Positions 17,434 to 26,369 of a DNA stretch of 55,660 nt are shown piece by piece. Under the pieces are notes generated by a model. It did not search any database, was not told where the DNA came from, and saw only the letters and a program-made list of their open reading frames with translations. Source of the DNA: an uncultured Lachnospiraceae bacterium (GTDB lineage Bacteria; Bacillota; Clostridia; Lachnospirales; Lachnospiraceae); contig CANDGI010000019.1 in NCBI GenBank assembly GCA_947384285.1, positions 1 through 55,660 on the forward strand. The letters are read 5' to 3'. Position 1 is the first letter of the stretch; every line of letters starts with the position of its first letter. The translations under genes were made by a program, and so were the position numbers.

Positions 17434-18435
17434 ATGGCTTTAAGCAACACACAGTACAACACCTTAATCCGCCGCTATGAGGCAAGGCAGCTTGAGAACC
17501 AGCATATCGTAATGGAACGGATGAATGCCCTCTACCCTAAGTTTCCCCGGCTGATGGAGATAGATGAAACGATTTCCTCCCAGGCCGTGGCCCATGCCAA
17601 GAAATTTATCGAAGGGGATGAGAGCGCCCTTGCTCAACTAAAGCTGGAGCTGTCCGCCCTCGCCGCTGAGAAAAGAGAACTCTTAAGAAGCCATGGATAC
17701 CCTGAAAATTATTTTGAACCCCCTTACCAATGCCCGGACTGCAGGGATACCGGATATATCGGCAGGGAGAAATGCCATTGCTTCCGGCAGGCTGCCATCG
17801 ACTTGATTTATACCCAGTCTAACTTAAGGCAGATATTGGAGCAGGAAAATTTTGAGAATTTCTCCTATGATTATTATTCCGATACCTTAAAGCACCCTTC
17901 CACCGGGCTTAGCAGCCTTGCTACCGTAAAGCAGGCGGTTTCCCTGTGCAAAAACTTTATCAGCGGGTTTGACACAGAATTTAGAAATCTCTTCTTTTAC
18001 GGAGATACCGGCATCGGCAAGACCTATTTGTCCAACTGCGTGGCAAAAGAGCTGCTGAACCTGGGGCATTCGGTCATTTATTTTACAGCATCTTCCCTGT
18101 TCCACATTTTTGAAAAAAGCTTTTTTGGGAAAGAAGCAAGCTGCAGTGAAGATTACCAGAACATTTTTAACTGCAGCCTTCTGATTATAGATGACCTGGG
18201 CACGGAGCTTTCCAATGCTTTTACTTCCTCCCAGCTGTTTTTATGCATCAACGAACGCATCCTGCGGAGGAAATCCACGATTATATCCACGAACTTAAGC
18301 CTTGGACAGTTAGTGGACACTTATTCTGAACGGATATTTTCCAGAATTTCCAGCAATTATACGCTGATTAACTTGTTTGGAAATGATATCCGGCTTCAAA
18401 AGAAACTGGGGCAGAGCAGGGGTGTACCTACATAA
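17434..18435 (+). CDS. DnaC/DnaI-like ATP-binding helicase loader
   Basis: 333 residues. An AAA+ ATPase expected to load the replicative helicase together with the DnaD protein. An N-terminal helical region is followed by a zinc-binding motif CPDCRDTGYIGREKCHC at about residues 98-114. Walker A is GDTGIGKTY at about 190-198 and Walker B LLIIDDLGTE at about 249-258; NERILRRKSTIISTNL contains the sensor-1 region. Ribosome site AAAGGAGGCATCC. It forms a unit with dnaD and probably the PRPP synthetase gene. Confidence 0.9.
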   Translation: MALSNTQYNTLIRRYEARQLENQHIVMERMNALYPKFPRLMEIDETISSQAVAHAKKFIEGDESALAQLKLELSALAAEKRELLRSHGYPENYFEPPYQCPDCRDTGYIGREKCHCFRQAAIDLIYTQSNLRQILEQENFENFSYDYYSDTLKHPSTGLSSLATVKQAVSLCKNFISGFDTEFRNLFFYGDTGIGKTYLSNCVAKELLNLGHSVIYFTASSLFHIFEKSFFGKEASCSEDYQNIFNCSLLIIDDLGTELSNAFTSSQLFLCINERILRRKSTIISTNLSLGQLVDTYSERIFSRISSNYTLINLFGNDIRLQKKLGQSRGVPT

Positions 18436-18528
18436 CCGCCTTCCCTGTTTTTGGGAACATGCGTCAGATTCTCATAGATCCACAGACACACAAAAACACT
18501 TTTACTTAATTTTATGGAGGACATTTTA

Positions 18529-19713
18529 ATGCAGCGTAACGAAAGAAATTATGAAACAATTCCTGCTGGCGCTTTGGGCGTAATCGCCTTAGACAGCTGC
18601 CGGCCGCTGGGCGAAATGGTGGACAAGTACCTGGTGCGTTTCCGTGCGGAACGGGAACATGAACATGAAAACGATATTGCTTTCCGGGGATATCAAAGAG
18701 ATACCTACCTGATGGACTGCCACGCCCCCCGCTTTGGAACAGGGGAAGCAAAAGGCACGATTAAGCATTCTGTCCGAGGCTATGACCTGTTCCTTATGGT
18801 AGACATTACCAACTACAGCCTCACTTACACGGTGTGCGGCCACGAGAACCACATGTCGCCGGACGACCACTACCAGGACTTGAAGCGCATCATTGCCGCT
18901 GTAGGCGGAAAGGCCAGAAGAATCACGGTTATCATGCCCTTCCTTTATGAAAGCCGCCAGCACAAGCGCACTGGCCGGGAATCCTTAGACTGCGCCCTTG
19001 CGCTGCAGGAATTAGTCAGCATGGGTGTGGACAATATCATTACCTTTGACGCCCACGACCCCCGGGTGCAGAACGCCATCCCCTTACATGGATTTGAAAC
19101 GGTGCAGCCCGCTTACCAATTCATCAAAAGCATTCTGCGGGAAACCCCGGATCTTCAAATCGACAGTGACCACATGATGGTAATCAGCCCGGACGAAGGG
19201 GGAACAAACCGTGCCGTTTACCTGGCAAATGTTCTTGGGCTTGACATGGGAATGTTCTATAAACGCAGGGATTACAGTAAAATTGTGGACGGGCGCAACC
19301 CAATTGTGGCTCATGAATTCTTGGGCTCCTCGGTAGAGGGGAAGGATGTTTTCATTATCGACGATATGATTTCCTCCGGGGACAGTATGATTGACGTAGC
19401 TACAGAATTGAAAAAGAGAAAAGCAAACCGGATTTTTGTCATTGCAACCTTCGGGCTGTTTACCAATGGCCTTGAAAAATTTGACAAGGCTGTGGAAGAA
19501 GGCATTATTTTCAAAGTCGTTACCACAAACCTTACTTACCAGACGCCGGAGCTTTTGCATAAGCCTTACTATATTGACTGCGATATGAGTAAATATATTG
19601 CATATATTATTGATACCCTCAACCACGATACCTCCATCAGCGACCTGCTTGACCCTTATGAGAGAATTGAGGGGCTGGTGAAACGCTACAAGGCGGGGGA
19701 GAAGGTGAAATAG
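18529..19713 (+). CDS. prs: Ribose-phosphate pyrophosphokinase
   Basis: 394 residues, longer than the usual 310-320 of classical Prs. It makes PRPP from ribose-5-phosphate and ATP. The PRPP-binding loop DVFIIDDMISSGDSM lies at about residues 272-286 and the flexible-loop/ATP region includes YESRQHKRTGRESLDCALA at about 144-162. The extra length is at the N-terminus and in HEHENDIAF-type insertions. GGAGGACATTTTA before ATG 18529 sets the start; an ATG at 18514 would place this site inside the gene. PRPP is also the expected substrate of the PRTase at 49836-51092. Confidence 0.92.
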   Translation: MQRNERNYETIPAGALGVIALDSCRPLGEMVDKYLVRFRAEREHEHENDIAFRGYQRDTYLMDCHAPRFGTGEAKGTIKHSVRGYDLFLMVDITNYSLTYTVCGHENHMSPDDHYQDLKRIIAAVGGKARRITVIMPFLYESRQHKRTGRESLDCALALQELVSMGVDNIITFDAHDPRVQNAIPLHGFETVQPAYQFIKSILRETPDLQIDSDHMMVISPDEGGTNRAVYLANVLGLDMGMFYKRRDYSKIVDGRNPIVAHEFLGSSVEGKDVFIIDDMISSGDSMIDVATELKKRKANRIFVIATFGLFTNGLEKFDKAVEEGIIFKVVTTNLTYQTPELLHKPYYIDCDMSKYIAYIIDTLNHDTSISDLLDPYERIEGLVKRYKAGEKVK

Positions 19714-19768
19714 CCTACCCCATCCGGCCGGAAATTACAGTTATGCTTTGCATGATTCGTGCTAGTGC

Positions 19769-19840
19769 AAGGCAGGATGGCTCTTTGACACGCAAAGCGT
19801 TTCGGCAAACTAACTGCCAGCCAAAGAGCCATCCTGCCTT
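19769..19840. terminator. Long hairpin repeat (family C copy 1), likely prs/REase terminator
   Basis: AAGGCAGGATGGCTCTTTG (19769-19787) and its exact complement (19822-19840) form a perfect 19-bp stem with a 34-base loop, between convergent prs and the restriction gene. The loop also resembles the element at 44151-44217: the shared order is GGCTCTTT, ACAC, CAAA, GCGTT, AACTGC, AAAGAGCCATC. It is therefore both a terminator and a member of a dispersed repeat family. Confidence 0.75.
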
Positions 19841-19901
19841 TCTTGTGTATCCAAATATGCAAGGTTCTTCAAAAGAGGCTTGGCTTCATGCTTGTGAACA
19901 G

Positions 19902-20780
19902 TTAGGTAAGTTTCTTTGCGTAATCGTATATACGCTTTAGCATTTCCGTATTTCCTTTTCCCAGCTGGCCTTCTATCTCATTACTGAATCCTGCATATGT
20001 ATGGAAACCAAGCATATACACGGCCATTGCCATGGCCAAATCTTCTTTCTGCTGATTATACAGCGTGGCAGCATTTTTCAATTCCTGTATTACCGTATCA
20101 TGGGGCACAGAAACGCTGCCCTCTTCATTTACAACTGAATGAATGGTTTCAGGAAGCGCCATGCACATCTGATAAAAGGCATCCTCCTCACCAGTAAGGA
20201 TTGCATAAAACTGATCCATGCTCACGCGGCGTATGAACCTATGCTGGACATTCTTCCCATCAACCCTGGTTGTCCACTTTATATTTTGGGATTTCTTTGC
20301 AATAGCTTCTACCAAAAGGCAGGCGCAATCATCGTCTTCAAGAATCTGCCCCTGCATTTTGATATATGTTTTGGCAGAAGAAGCAGAGTTCATAGTATTA
20401 TGCTTATTCTTCATTTCCACATACAAAGTATGCACTACATCCCCATCCGGCATCTGTATCCCATCCGGATTTTTGTAGATTACATCCCACCCTGCCGGAG
20501 GCACTTCACATCCCTTGAAATAGGAGAATATATTCTGATGAAAATATCCTATGTCATTATTATTTGATTTGTCTCTCTGACGGAAAATTTCATTATTTAC
20601 AATCTCCTCCCAGCTGGCTCGGTACACAGACTTATCGAAAAGCAGTTTAACCGGATCAATCAGATTGCTGTTAAACCTTTTTAAATCATATGACTCCAGC
20701 TTTTCCCCATATTTCATAATTGTTGCACGGACATGATTCTTAAACGCTTCCTCAGATATAAAATTCAGTTTCCAACTCAT
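19902..20780 (-). CDS. Type II restriction endonuclease, Eco47II/Sau96I-like
   Basis: 292 residues. It is encoded directly after, and overlapping by four bases (ATGA) with, a C5 cytosine methyltransferase. A PD-(D/E)XK nuclease core is visible: Asp99 in PAGWDVIYK, then Glu122 and Lys124 in LYVEMKNKHNTM. The start MSWKLNFISEEAFKNHV and overall length recall the Eco47II family, whose members cut GGNCC. The family call is from memory of the sequence type, so the recognition site is uncertain. Confidence 0.75.
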   Translation of the reverse strand: MSWKLNFISEEAFKNHVRATIMKYGEKLESYDLKRFNSNLIDPVKLLFDKSVYRASWEEIVNNEIFRQRDKSNNNDIGYFHQNIFSYFKGCEVPPAGWDVIYKNPDGIQMPDGDVVHTLYVEMKNKHNTMNSASSAKTYIKMQGQILEDDDCACLLVEAIAKKSQNIKWTTRVDGKNVQHRFIRRVSMDQFYAILTGEEDAFYQMCMALPETIHSVVNEEGSVSVPHDTVIQELKNAATLYNQQKEDLAMAMAVYMLGFHTYAGFSNEIEGQLGKGNTEMLKRIYDYAKKLT

Positions 20781-22012
20781 TCTTCCAGTTCCTCCAGTGA
20801 TTTATATATCTCCCGCGCAATTTCATATGCCAGATTTACAGGAACCGCATTCCCTACTTGCTTATATTGGGACTGTACAGTTCCGCAGAATTGCCATTCG
20901 TCCGGGAAGGTCTGGCACCTTGCATTTTCCCGCACATGAAAAGGCCTGGCTTCCATGGGATGGCATCGTTCTGTCTGTTTTTGGGATGGAGAGGTCAAAA
21001 CTGTCAAGGATGGTTCATCCAAACTCATCCTTCTTAGTATTCCAGTTCTTCCTCCCTCCATATTCCAACAGCTTTTCATATATTCTTTTGCAATCTCGGG
21101 ATCGATATCCCTCCAATATCCACCCGGCGGCACAAGCTCAAATATTTTCCGTTTCTTTTCTCCATATGGAATCCCCGGCCCATCCGGGCAGTCCAATAGC
21201 ACATCCCGCAAAACAGGCTTATAATCATGTTCTTTTGGAAATTGATATGTAGTTCTGCCAGCTAAATCATTTCTTATGCCTATCGTGATTAAGCGTTCTC
21301 TCTTCTGCGGCACCCCGAAATCCCATGCATTCAAAACCTTCTTTTGAATCGTATATCCAGTTTCTCCAAAAATATGTGTAATTGTTTGATAGGTTCTCCC
21401 CTTATCGTGCGTCAATAACCCACGGACATTTTCAAATAAAAACATTTTTGGCTGCAATTTCTGCAAGAAAGCAGCATAATGGTAAAACAGGGTTCCCCTT
21501 GCATCCTCCAATCCAAGACGCTTTCCAGCATAGGAAAAAGCTTGGCAAGGCGCACCTCCAGACAATAAATCCAGCTCTCCCTTTTTTATGCCGAAGTATT
21601 CTTCCAAATCCAGGCAGGAAATGTTTGCAATATCATCATTGATTACCCTCCAATTCGGGCGGTTTGCTTTCAGGCTATCCGCAGCATCCTTATCAAGCTC
21701 AACCAGCCCTAACGTATCAAATCCAGCTTTTTCAATCCCCAGCGCAAGCCCTCCTGCCCCGGCAAATAATTCAATTGCGGAATAAACCCGGGGAAGCTTT
21801 TTCACAGAATCACTTCTGCGTATTTCAACCACATCTTCTATATTACAATTTAAAGTAAAGCATATTTTTTCAATCGTTTCAAAAGAAACTGGTTCATTTT
21901 TCCCTAATCTTGCCAACACATTAAAGCTAATGCCTGATGCTTCCTTCAAGTCTGTACGGTTCATTTTCCTATCAATCAGTAATTTCCATAGCCTGTCATA
22001 ACAAATCGCCAT
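20777..22012 (-). CDS. DNA (cytosine-5) methyltransferase with N-terminal helix-turn-helix
   Basis: 411 residues. Residues 1-65 are an XRE/Cro-type helix-turn-helix (MNRTDLKEASGISFNVLARL). The methyltransferase follows: motif I ELFAGAGGLALGI at about 81-93, catalytic Cys156 in SGGAPCQAFS, ENVRG (motif VI), QKRERL (motif VIII) and QVGNAVPV (motif X) at the end. It modifies the site cut by the adjacent endonuclease. ATG 22012 is chosen because GGGAGGAATTTAT precedes it; the frame is open to 22084 without a ribosome site. Such N-terminal domains in other systems repress their own promoter, and a direct repeat lies just upstream. Confidence 0.93.
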   Translation of the reverse strand: MAICYDRLWKLLIDRKMNRTDLKEASGISFNVLARLGKNEPVSFETIEKICFTLNCNIEDVVEIRRSDSVKKLPRVYSAIELFAGAGGLALGIEKAGFDTLGLVELDKDAADSLKANRPNWRVINDDIANISCLDLEEYFGIKKGELDLLSGGAPCQAFSYAGKRLGLEDARGTLFYHYAAFLQKLQPKMFLFENVRGLLTHDKGRTYQTITHIFGETGYTIQKKVLNAWDFGVPQKRERLITIGIRNDLAGRTTYQFPKEHDYKPVLRDVLLDCPDGPGIPYGEKKRKIFELVPPGGYWRDIDPEIAKEYMKSCWNMEGGRTGILRRMSLDEPSLTVLTSPSQKQTERCHPMEARPFHVRENARCQTFPDEWQFCGTVQSQYKQVGNAVPVNLAYEIAREIYKSLEELEE

Positions 22013-22084
22013 ATAAATTCCTCCCAGAAAATATCTGTTTCCTATCTTACCACACTTCTTTACTTTCTGCAAGGAATTCCTCAC

Positions 22085-22114
22085 TATATCGTTAGGTTTT
22101 CTCCTTATATCGTT
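22085..22114. promoter_or_regulatory. Direct repeat upstream of the methyltransferase, candidate operator
   Basis: TATATCGTT occurs at 22085-22093 and 22106-22114, a 21-bp centre-to-centre spacing, i.e. two helical turns. It is 73 bp upstream of the methyltransferase start. It could bind the enzyme's own helix-turn-helix to control the restriction-modification genes. Confidence 0.45.
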
Positions 22115-22155
22115 TTCCCTCTTTTCCTATGCAAAGCAGCTGCCGCAGGCGCCAG

Positions 22156-24177
22156 TTACCTGGCGCGCTCCCCTGCAATCCGGTAATATGCCTTGGCCGT
22201 AATTCCAAATACAATCCCATAAATCACTCCAAAGACACCTACGGTAACCACTACGCAGATTGCAAACAACCCAGCATTTTTCATATTAAACAACAAGAGC
22301 AGGCGGTTCATCATAGGGAATGCCATGGCAAGATGGATACACGCCATCACCAGCGGAAGGAAGAACACCTTTAAGATCTGGCTTCTTATGGAAGCCTTCA
22401 CCTCCCTAGGGCTCATCCCTACCTTCTGCATAATCTCAAACCTTCCTTTATCCTCATACCCTTCCGAAACCTGCTTATAATAGATAATCAATACGGTGGC
22501 CATCAAAAATACAAATCCCAGGAATACTCCCAAAAACAGGAAGCCGCCGCAGAAAATCATAAAGCTATCCTTCGATTCTGCCTTAGCGTCGATACGCACA
22601 CTGAGGGTATCCTCCTCGCCTTTTCCCTGGTTATAGGCTTCCAGCAGCTCCTCCAGCCTGCGGGCGCATCCCTTGCTCTCCTCCGCCGTGCCGGTAATAT
22701 CTGCATAGACGTAATAATCCGTAGTGCTGGCCCGGTTCTGGTAAACCTCTCTTTGCATCTCATTCAGCTCCTGCAATATGGCATCATCCCTTACCACAAT
22801 AAAGTATCCATCATAAATCACGTTGCTGTCTAACCCCTCCATATCGAAGTCCTTCAAATACTCCTTGATACGGAAGCTCCTGCCATTGAAACTGTATGAC
22901 TGATCCCCTTCTTTTCCCTGCCTTACACTGACCAGGATTTCATCCTCCGCCAGTTCCTTCTGCTCTCCCGCCGCCAGGTTGTATTCTTCTAAGGTGATAA
23001 ACTCAAGGGCACACAATTCCCCCTCTGCCGTTACGGCGCCGGGCGCGATGATATTCATATTTTCCCCGGACTTATACACAGCAATATTCAACGCCGTATA
23101 TCTTACGGTTTCTTCCACCGCCAGGGAAGATTCCTCCACCGCCTGCTGGAACATCCCGTCCAAAGCCGCTTTCTGCTCCTTTGTCATATTTCCATAGCCT
23201 GTAATGGAAATATCCTTGGGATACCGGTTATTGATAATATCATCCACCCCCGCATATAAGGACACGGTTCCTGATACCATAACAAGGACCATCGTACTTA
23301 AAATGCAGATATTGGCAAGCCCTACCGCATTCTGCTTCATCCGGTAAATCATGCCGGACACGGAAATAAAATGCTTTGTCTTATAATAATATTTTTTATT
23401 CCTTCGCATGATTTTTAATACTGCAATACTCCCCGCCGTAAAAAGACAGTAGGTTCCCACAATTACCAGCAATACCGCTACAAAGAACATCAGCAGCGCC
23501 TCCATGGGGCTTTCGATTACAATGGCGATGGTATAGCCGCCGCCTAACGCCAGCACGCCCAACACTGCCATCAGCCACCTGGTTTTCGGCTCTTTTTCTC
23601 CCTGGCTTGTGCTGTGCAAAAGCTCTATGGCATTGGCCTTCCTCACCTGGAGCATATTATACAAAAGAGTTACTGCAAACACAGTCAAAAAGCTGACTGT
23701 CATATTCGCCATCCCGGAATTGGAAACCGTAAAGCCAAAGGGCACCTCCAGCCCGGTAATGCGAAGCAGGACCAGAACTACCAGTTTATACAGGATAATC
23801 CCTGCCGCAAGCCCCCCTGCAATGCTTAAGGAAGCCACCATGCAGGTTTCCCAGAACATCATTTTTCCAATATGGCGTTTTTCCATGCCAAGGATATGGA
23901 ACAAGCCGAATTCCTTTTTCCGCCGTTTCATCAAAAAGCTGTTGGTATAAAACAGGAAAACCACAGCAAAAATCATGATAATCCCACACCCAAGACCCAT
24001 AATCATCTTTAAATCCGCGGCGCCCGGCATTTTGCTTAATCCCTCATCCCCAGTCAGGGCCACCATAATATAATACATAGCTCCAATGCCCACAGCAGCC
24101 AGGATGTAGGGCAGGTACAGCCTCCCGTTTTTCTTTAAATTGCTGAATGCAAGCCTTCCATAGAAAAATTTATTCAT
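22156..24177 (-). CDS. BceB/FtsX-type ABC transporter permease
   Basis: 673 residues. It is the membrane subunit of a peptide-antibiotic detoxification transporter of the BceAB class. It starts MNKFFYGRLAFSNLKKN with a first membrane helix at about 18-38. Several helices and an FtsX-like domain come next, then a large external domain (about residues 320-530), then three C-terminal helices. The start at 24177 overlaps the ATPase gene's end by eight bases (CGTCATGAATAA). Bce permeases also signal the antibiotic state to the partner kinase, consistent with the kinase three genes upstream. Confidence 0.92.
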   Translation of the reverse strand: MNKFFYGRLAFSNLKKNGRLYLPYILAAVGIGAMYYIMVALTGDEGLSKMPGAADLKMIMGLGCGIIMIFAVVFLFYTNSFLMKRRKKEFGLFHILGMEKRHIGKMMFWETCMVASLSIAGGLAAGIILYKLVVLVLLRITGLEVPFGFTVSNSGMANMTVSFLTVFAVTLLYNMLQVRKANAIELLHSTSQGEKEPKTRWLMAVLGVLALGGGYTIAIVIESPMEALLMFFVAVLLVIVGTYCLFTAGSIAVLKIMRRNKKYYYKTKHFISVSGMIYRMKQNAVGLANICILSTMVLVMVSGTVSLYAGVDDIINNRYPKDISITGYGNMTKEQKAALDGMFQQAVEESSLAVEETVRYTALNIAVYKSGENMNIIAPGAVTAEGELCALEFITLEEYNLAAGEQKELAEDEILVSVRQGKEGDQSYSFNGRSFRIKEYLKDFDMEGLDSNVIYDGYFIVVRDDAILQELNEMQREVYQNRASTTDYYVYADITGTAEESKGCARRLEELLEAYNQGKGEEDTLSVRIDAKAESKDSFMIFCGGFLFLGVFLGFVFLMATVLIIYYKQVSEGYEDKGRFEIMQKVGMSPREVKASIRSQILKVFFLPLVMACIHLAMAFPMMNRLLLLFNMKNAGLFAICVVVTVGVFGVIYGIVFGITAKAYYRIAGERAR

Positions 24178-24937
24178 GACGGCCACCACCTGTCGTAATT
24201 ACTGTAAGGGTATCAGAAATTTTCTGGTACATCTCCTCATCCGTACTGCTTCCCTTATAAAGCTGATGGAACACCTGCCCATCCTTGATAAACAGCACAC
24301 GTTTGGCGCGGCTGGCCGCCTTCGTAGAATGGGTCACCATCAAAATGGTCTGCCCCGCCCCGTTGATTTCCTGGAACTGGGACAGAAGGCTTTCGGAGGC
24401 CTTAGAGTCCAATGCCCCGGTAGGCTCATCTGCCAATATCAGCTGCGGATTTGTAATCAATGCGCGGGCCACGGCTGCACGCTGCTTCTGCCCTCCAGAC
24501 ACCTCATAGGGGTATTTCCCCAAAATCTGTTTGATGCCAAGGTTCTCAGCAATAGGCATCAGCCGCACACGCATCTCATTATAATTTTTTCCTGCAAGCA
24601 CCAGCGGCAGAAAAATATTATCCTGGATATTAAAGTTATCCAAAAGGTTAAAATCCTGGAACACAAACCCAAGATTTTCCCTGCGGAATGCCGATACCTC
24701 CGAATCCCGCAGGGTAGAAAGGTTCTTTCCATTCAGCAGCACCAGCCCGGAGGTTGCTTTGTCCAGAGCCGCCAAAATATTTAAGAGGGTGGTCTTCCCA
24801 GAACCGGATTCCCCCATAATTGCCACATACTCTCCTTTTTCCACGGAAAAGCTCACATCTGCCAAAGCCTGCACCTGATTTCCGCCGAATCTTGTGGTAT
24901 ACACTTTTTTTACATTATTTACTTCCAAAATCGCCAT
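24170..24937 (-). CDS. BceA-type ABC transporter ATPase
   Basis: 255 residues. Walker A GESGSGKTT at about residues 42-50, Q-loop FVFQDFNLLDNF, signature VSGGQKQR, Walker B LILADEPTGALD, and the switch histidine in MVTHSTKA. It powers export or target removal by the permease at 22156-24177. ATG 24937 has AAGGAGGACAATT before it; the frame is open to 25105 inside the MATE gene but the domain starts here. It lies 62 bp downstream of the MATE gene. Confidence 0.95.
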   Translation of the reverse strand: MAILEVNNVKKVYTTRFGGNQVQALADVSFSVEKGEYVAIMGESGSGKTTLLNILAALDKATSGLVLLNGKNLSTLRDSEVSAFRRENLGFVFQDFNLLDNFNIQDNIFLPLVLAGKNYNEMRVRLMPIAENLGIKQILGKYPYEVSGGQKQRAAVARALITNPQLILADEPTGALDSKASESLLSQFQEINGAGQTILMVTHSTKAASRAKRVLFIKDGQVFHQLYKGSSTDEEMYQKISDTLTVITTGGGRHE

Positions 24938-24999
24938 AATTGTCCTCCTTACTCTTTGTGGTTCTAAGGACAGTATACCGATTCCCGGCATCTGCTGCC

Positions 25000-26343
25000 T
25001 TAACTTTGGCTTACATTTTCCCAGGGATTTCTTACGCTTTTGTAAGAATGGCATAAAATAAGCGTAAGCAGGAAGCACATCGCCTCGCTCAACAGAGCAG
25101 ACCACCAGATGCCATCTCCCTGGAAAAGAGCCGTAAGCGCTTTAAGGCTTAAAGCCACAAACAGCACTCCCCGTCCCAAGGAAATGGACATGGACGCCCT
25201 GGGATACTCCACAGCAGTAAAGAATCCCCCAATAATAATGTTAAACCCGCAAAGGAGAAAAGAATAGGAAAATATATAAAAAACCCTTATGGAATCTGCA
25301 CGCAGCCCGGCAAGTCCTGGTGACACAAACAGGTGTACCAGAGGCGCCGCAGCCATCCTTGATACCGCAAAAGCAGCAACGGAACATACACTTCCAAAAC
25401 AAAGGGCATACCAAAGCAGCCGCCTGTACTTATCCGGCGAATTTTTCCCATAATGATAGCTGACCAGCGGCTGGATGCCCTGGGCGATACCAGCCATGGA
25501 CATTACAACAATGGTACTTACATACGTTACAATCGTATAGCTTACCACCGCCTCCTCATTCAGATAGGTAAGTATGGCATGGTTGAACAGATAGATGGCG
25601 ATACCAGGAGAAAGCTCTGTAATGCCAGAGGATAACCCTGTCTTTACCGTCCGCCATAACAAAGACAGCGAAGGGGTAAATTCCACCAGCTTCATATGTG
25701 TATTCTTACTGCAAAAGTGGGTAAGATACAAAAGAACTACAGCCAGCTGGGAAAGCCCCGTTGCAAAAGCCGCGCCCCAGACGCCTTTTTGAAGCAGGAT
25801 GACAAAAACATAATCCAGGATGCAGTTAAGCACAGCGCCAGCTGATACAATGACGGTTGCCTTCATAGGATACCCATCTGTTTTCACCAACACCTCCAGG
25901 GAATAGGAGCAGACAAAGAATACGCTGAAACAGGCAATCGTATTCAGGTAAGTCTGAACATATTCCAGCGTAAGCTTTGTGGCTCCCAAAAACAAAGCAA
26001 TGTCCTTTGACCTCCACAGGGTGATTGCCGTAATCAGGATAGAAACGATAATCACGATCAGGATATTCTGGGTAAATACCTCCCGGGCTTTCCTTTCTTT
26101 CTTTTCTCCCAGGAGAATTGCAATAATTGTTGAGGAACCCACTGCAAATAACAGCGCAACAGAAAAAAGCAATGTCAAAAACGGCATTGCAATGTTGACG
26201 CCGGACAAGGCCAGCTCCGATACTCCTCTGGCTACAAACAGCCCATCCACCATTGTGTAAAGGGCATACACCCATTGCGCCATCAGCGATGGGATAATAA
26301 ACCGGAAAAAATCATGTTTTAATGATTTTCCCTCCAATTTCAT
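25000..26343 (-). CDS. MATE-family multidrug/Na+ antiporter
   Basis: 447 residues with about twelve hydrophobic segments in two halves. It starts MKLEGKSLKHDFFRFIIPSL, and contains FVARGVSELALSGVNIAMPF (in parts: LFVARGVSELALSG) and GIAQGIQPLVSYHYGK, typical of MATE exporters. GGGAGGTTTTATTT before ATG 26343 sets the start. It sits 26 bp after the sensor kinase and 62 bp before the ABC ATPase, so an export pump has been inserted into a Bce-type operon. Its substrate is unknown; a cationic or peptide-like drug is plausible from context. Confidence 0.9.
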   Translation of the reverse strand: MKLEGKSLKHDFFRFIIPSLMAQWVYALYTMVDGLFVARGVSELALSGVNIAMPFLTLLFSVALLFAVGSSTIIAILLGEKKERKAREVFTQNILIVIIVSILITAITLWRSKDIALFLGATKLTLEYVQTYLNTIACFSVFFVCSYSLEVLVKTDGYPMKATVIVSAGAVLNCILDYVFVILLQKGVWGAAFATGLSQLAVVLLYLTHFCSKNTHMKLVEFTPSLSLLWRTVKTGLSSGITELSPGIAIYLFNHAILTYLNEEAVVSYTIVTYVSTIVVMSMAGIAQGIQPLVSYHYGKNSPDKYRRLLWYALCFGSVCSVAAFAVSRMAAAPLVHLFVSPGLAGLRADSIRVFYIFSYSFLLCGFNIIIGGFFTAVEYPRASMSISLGRGVLFVALSLKALTALFQGDGIWWSALLSEAMCFLLTLILCHSYKSVRNPWENVSQS

Positions 26344-26369
26344 AAATAAAACCTCCCTGCAGCCGCCGC

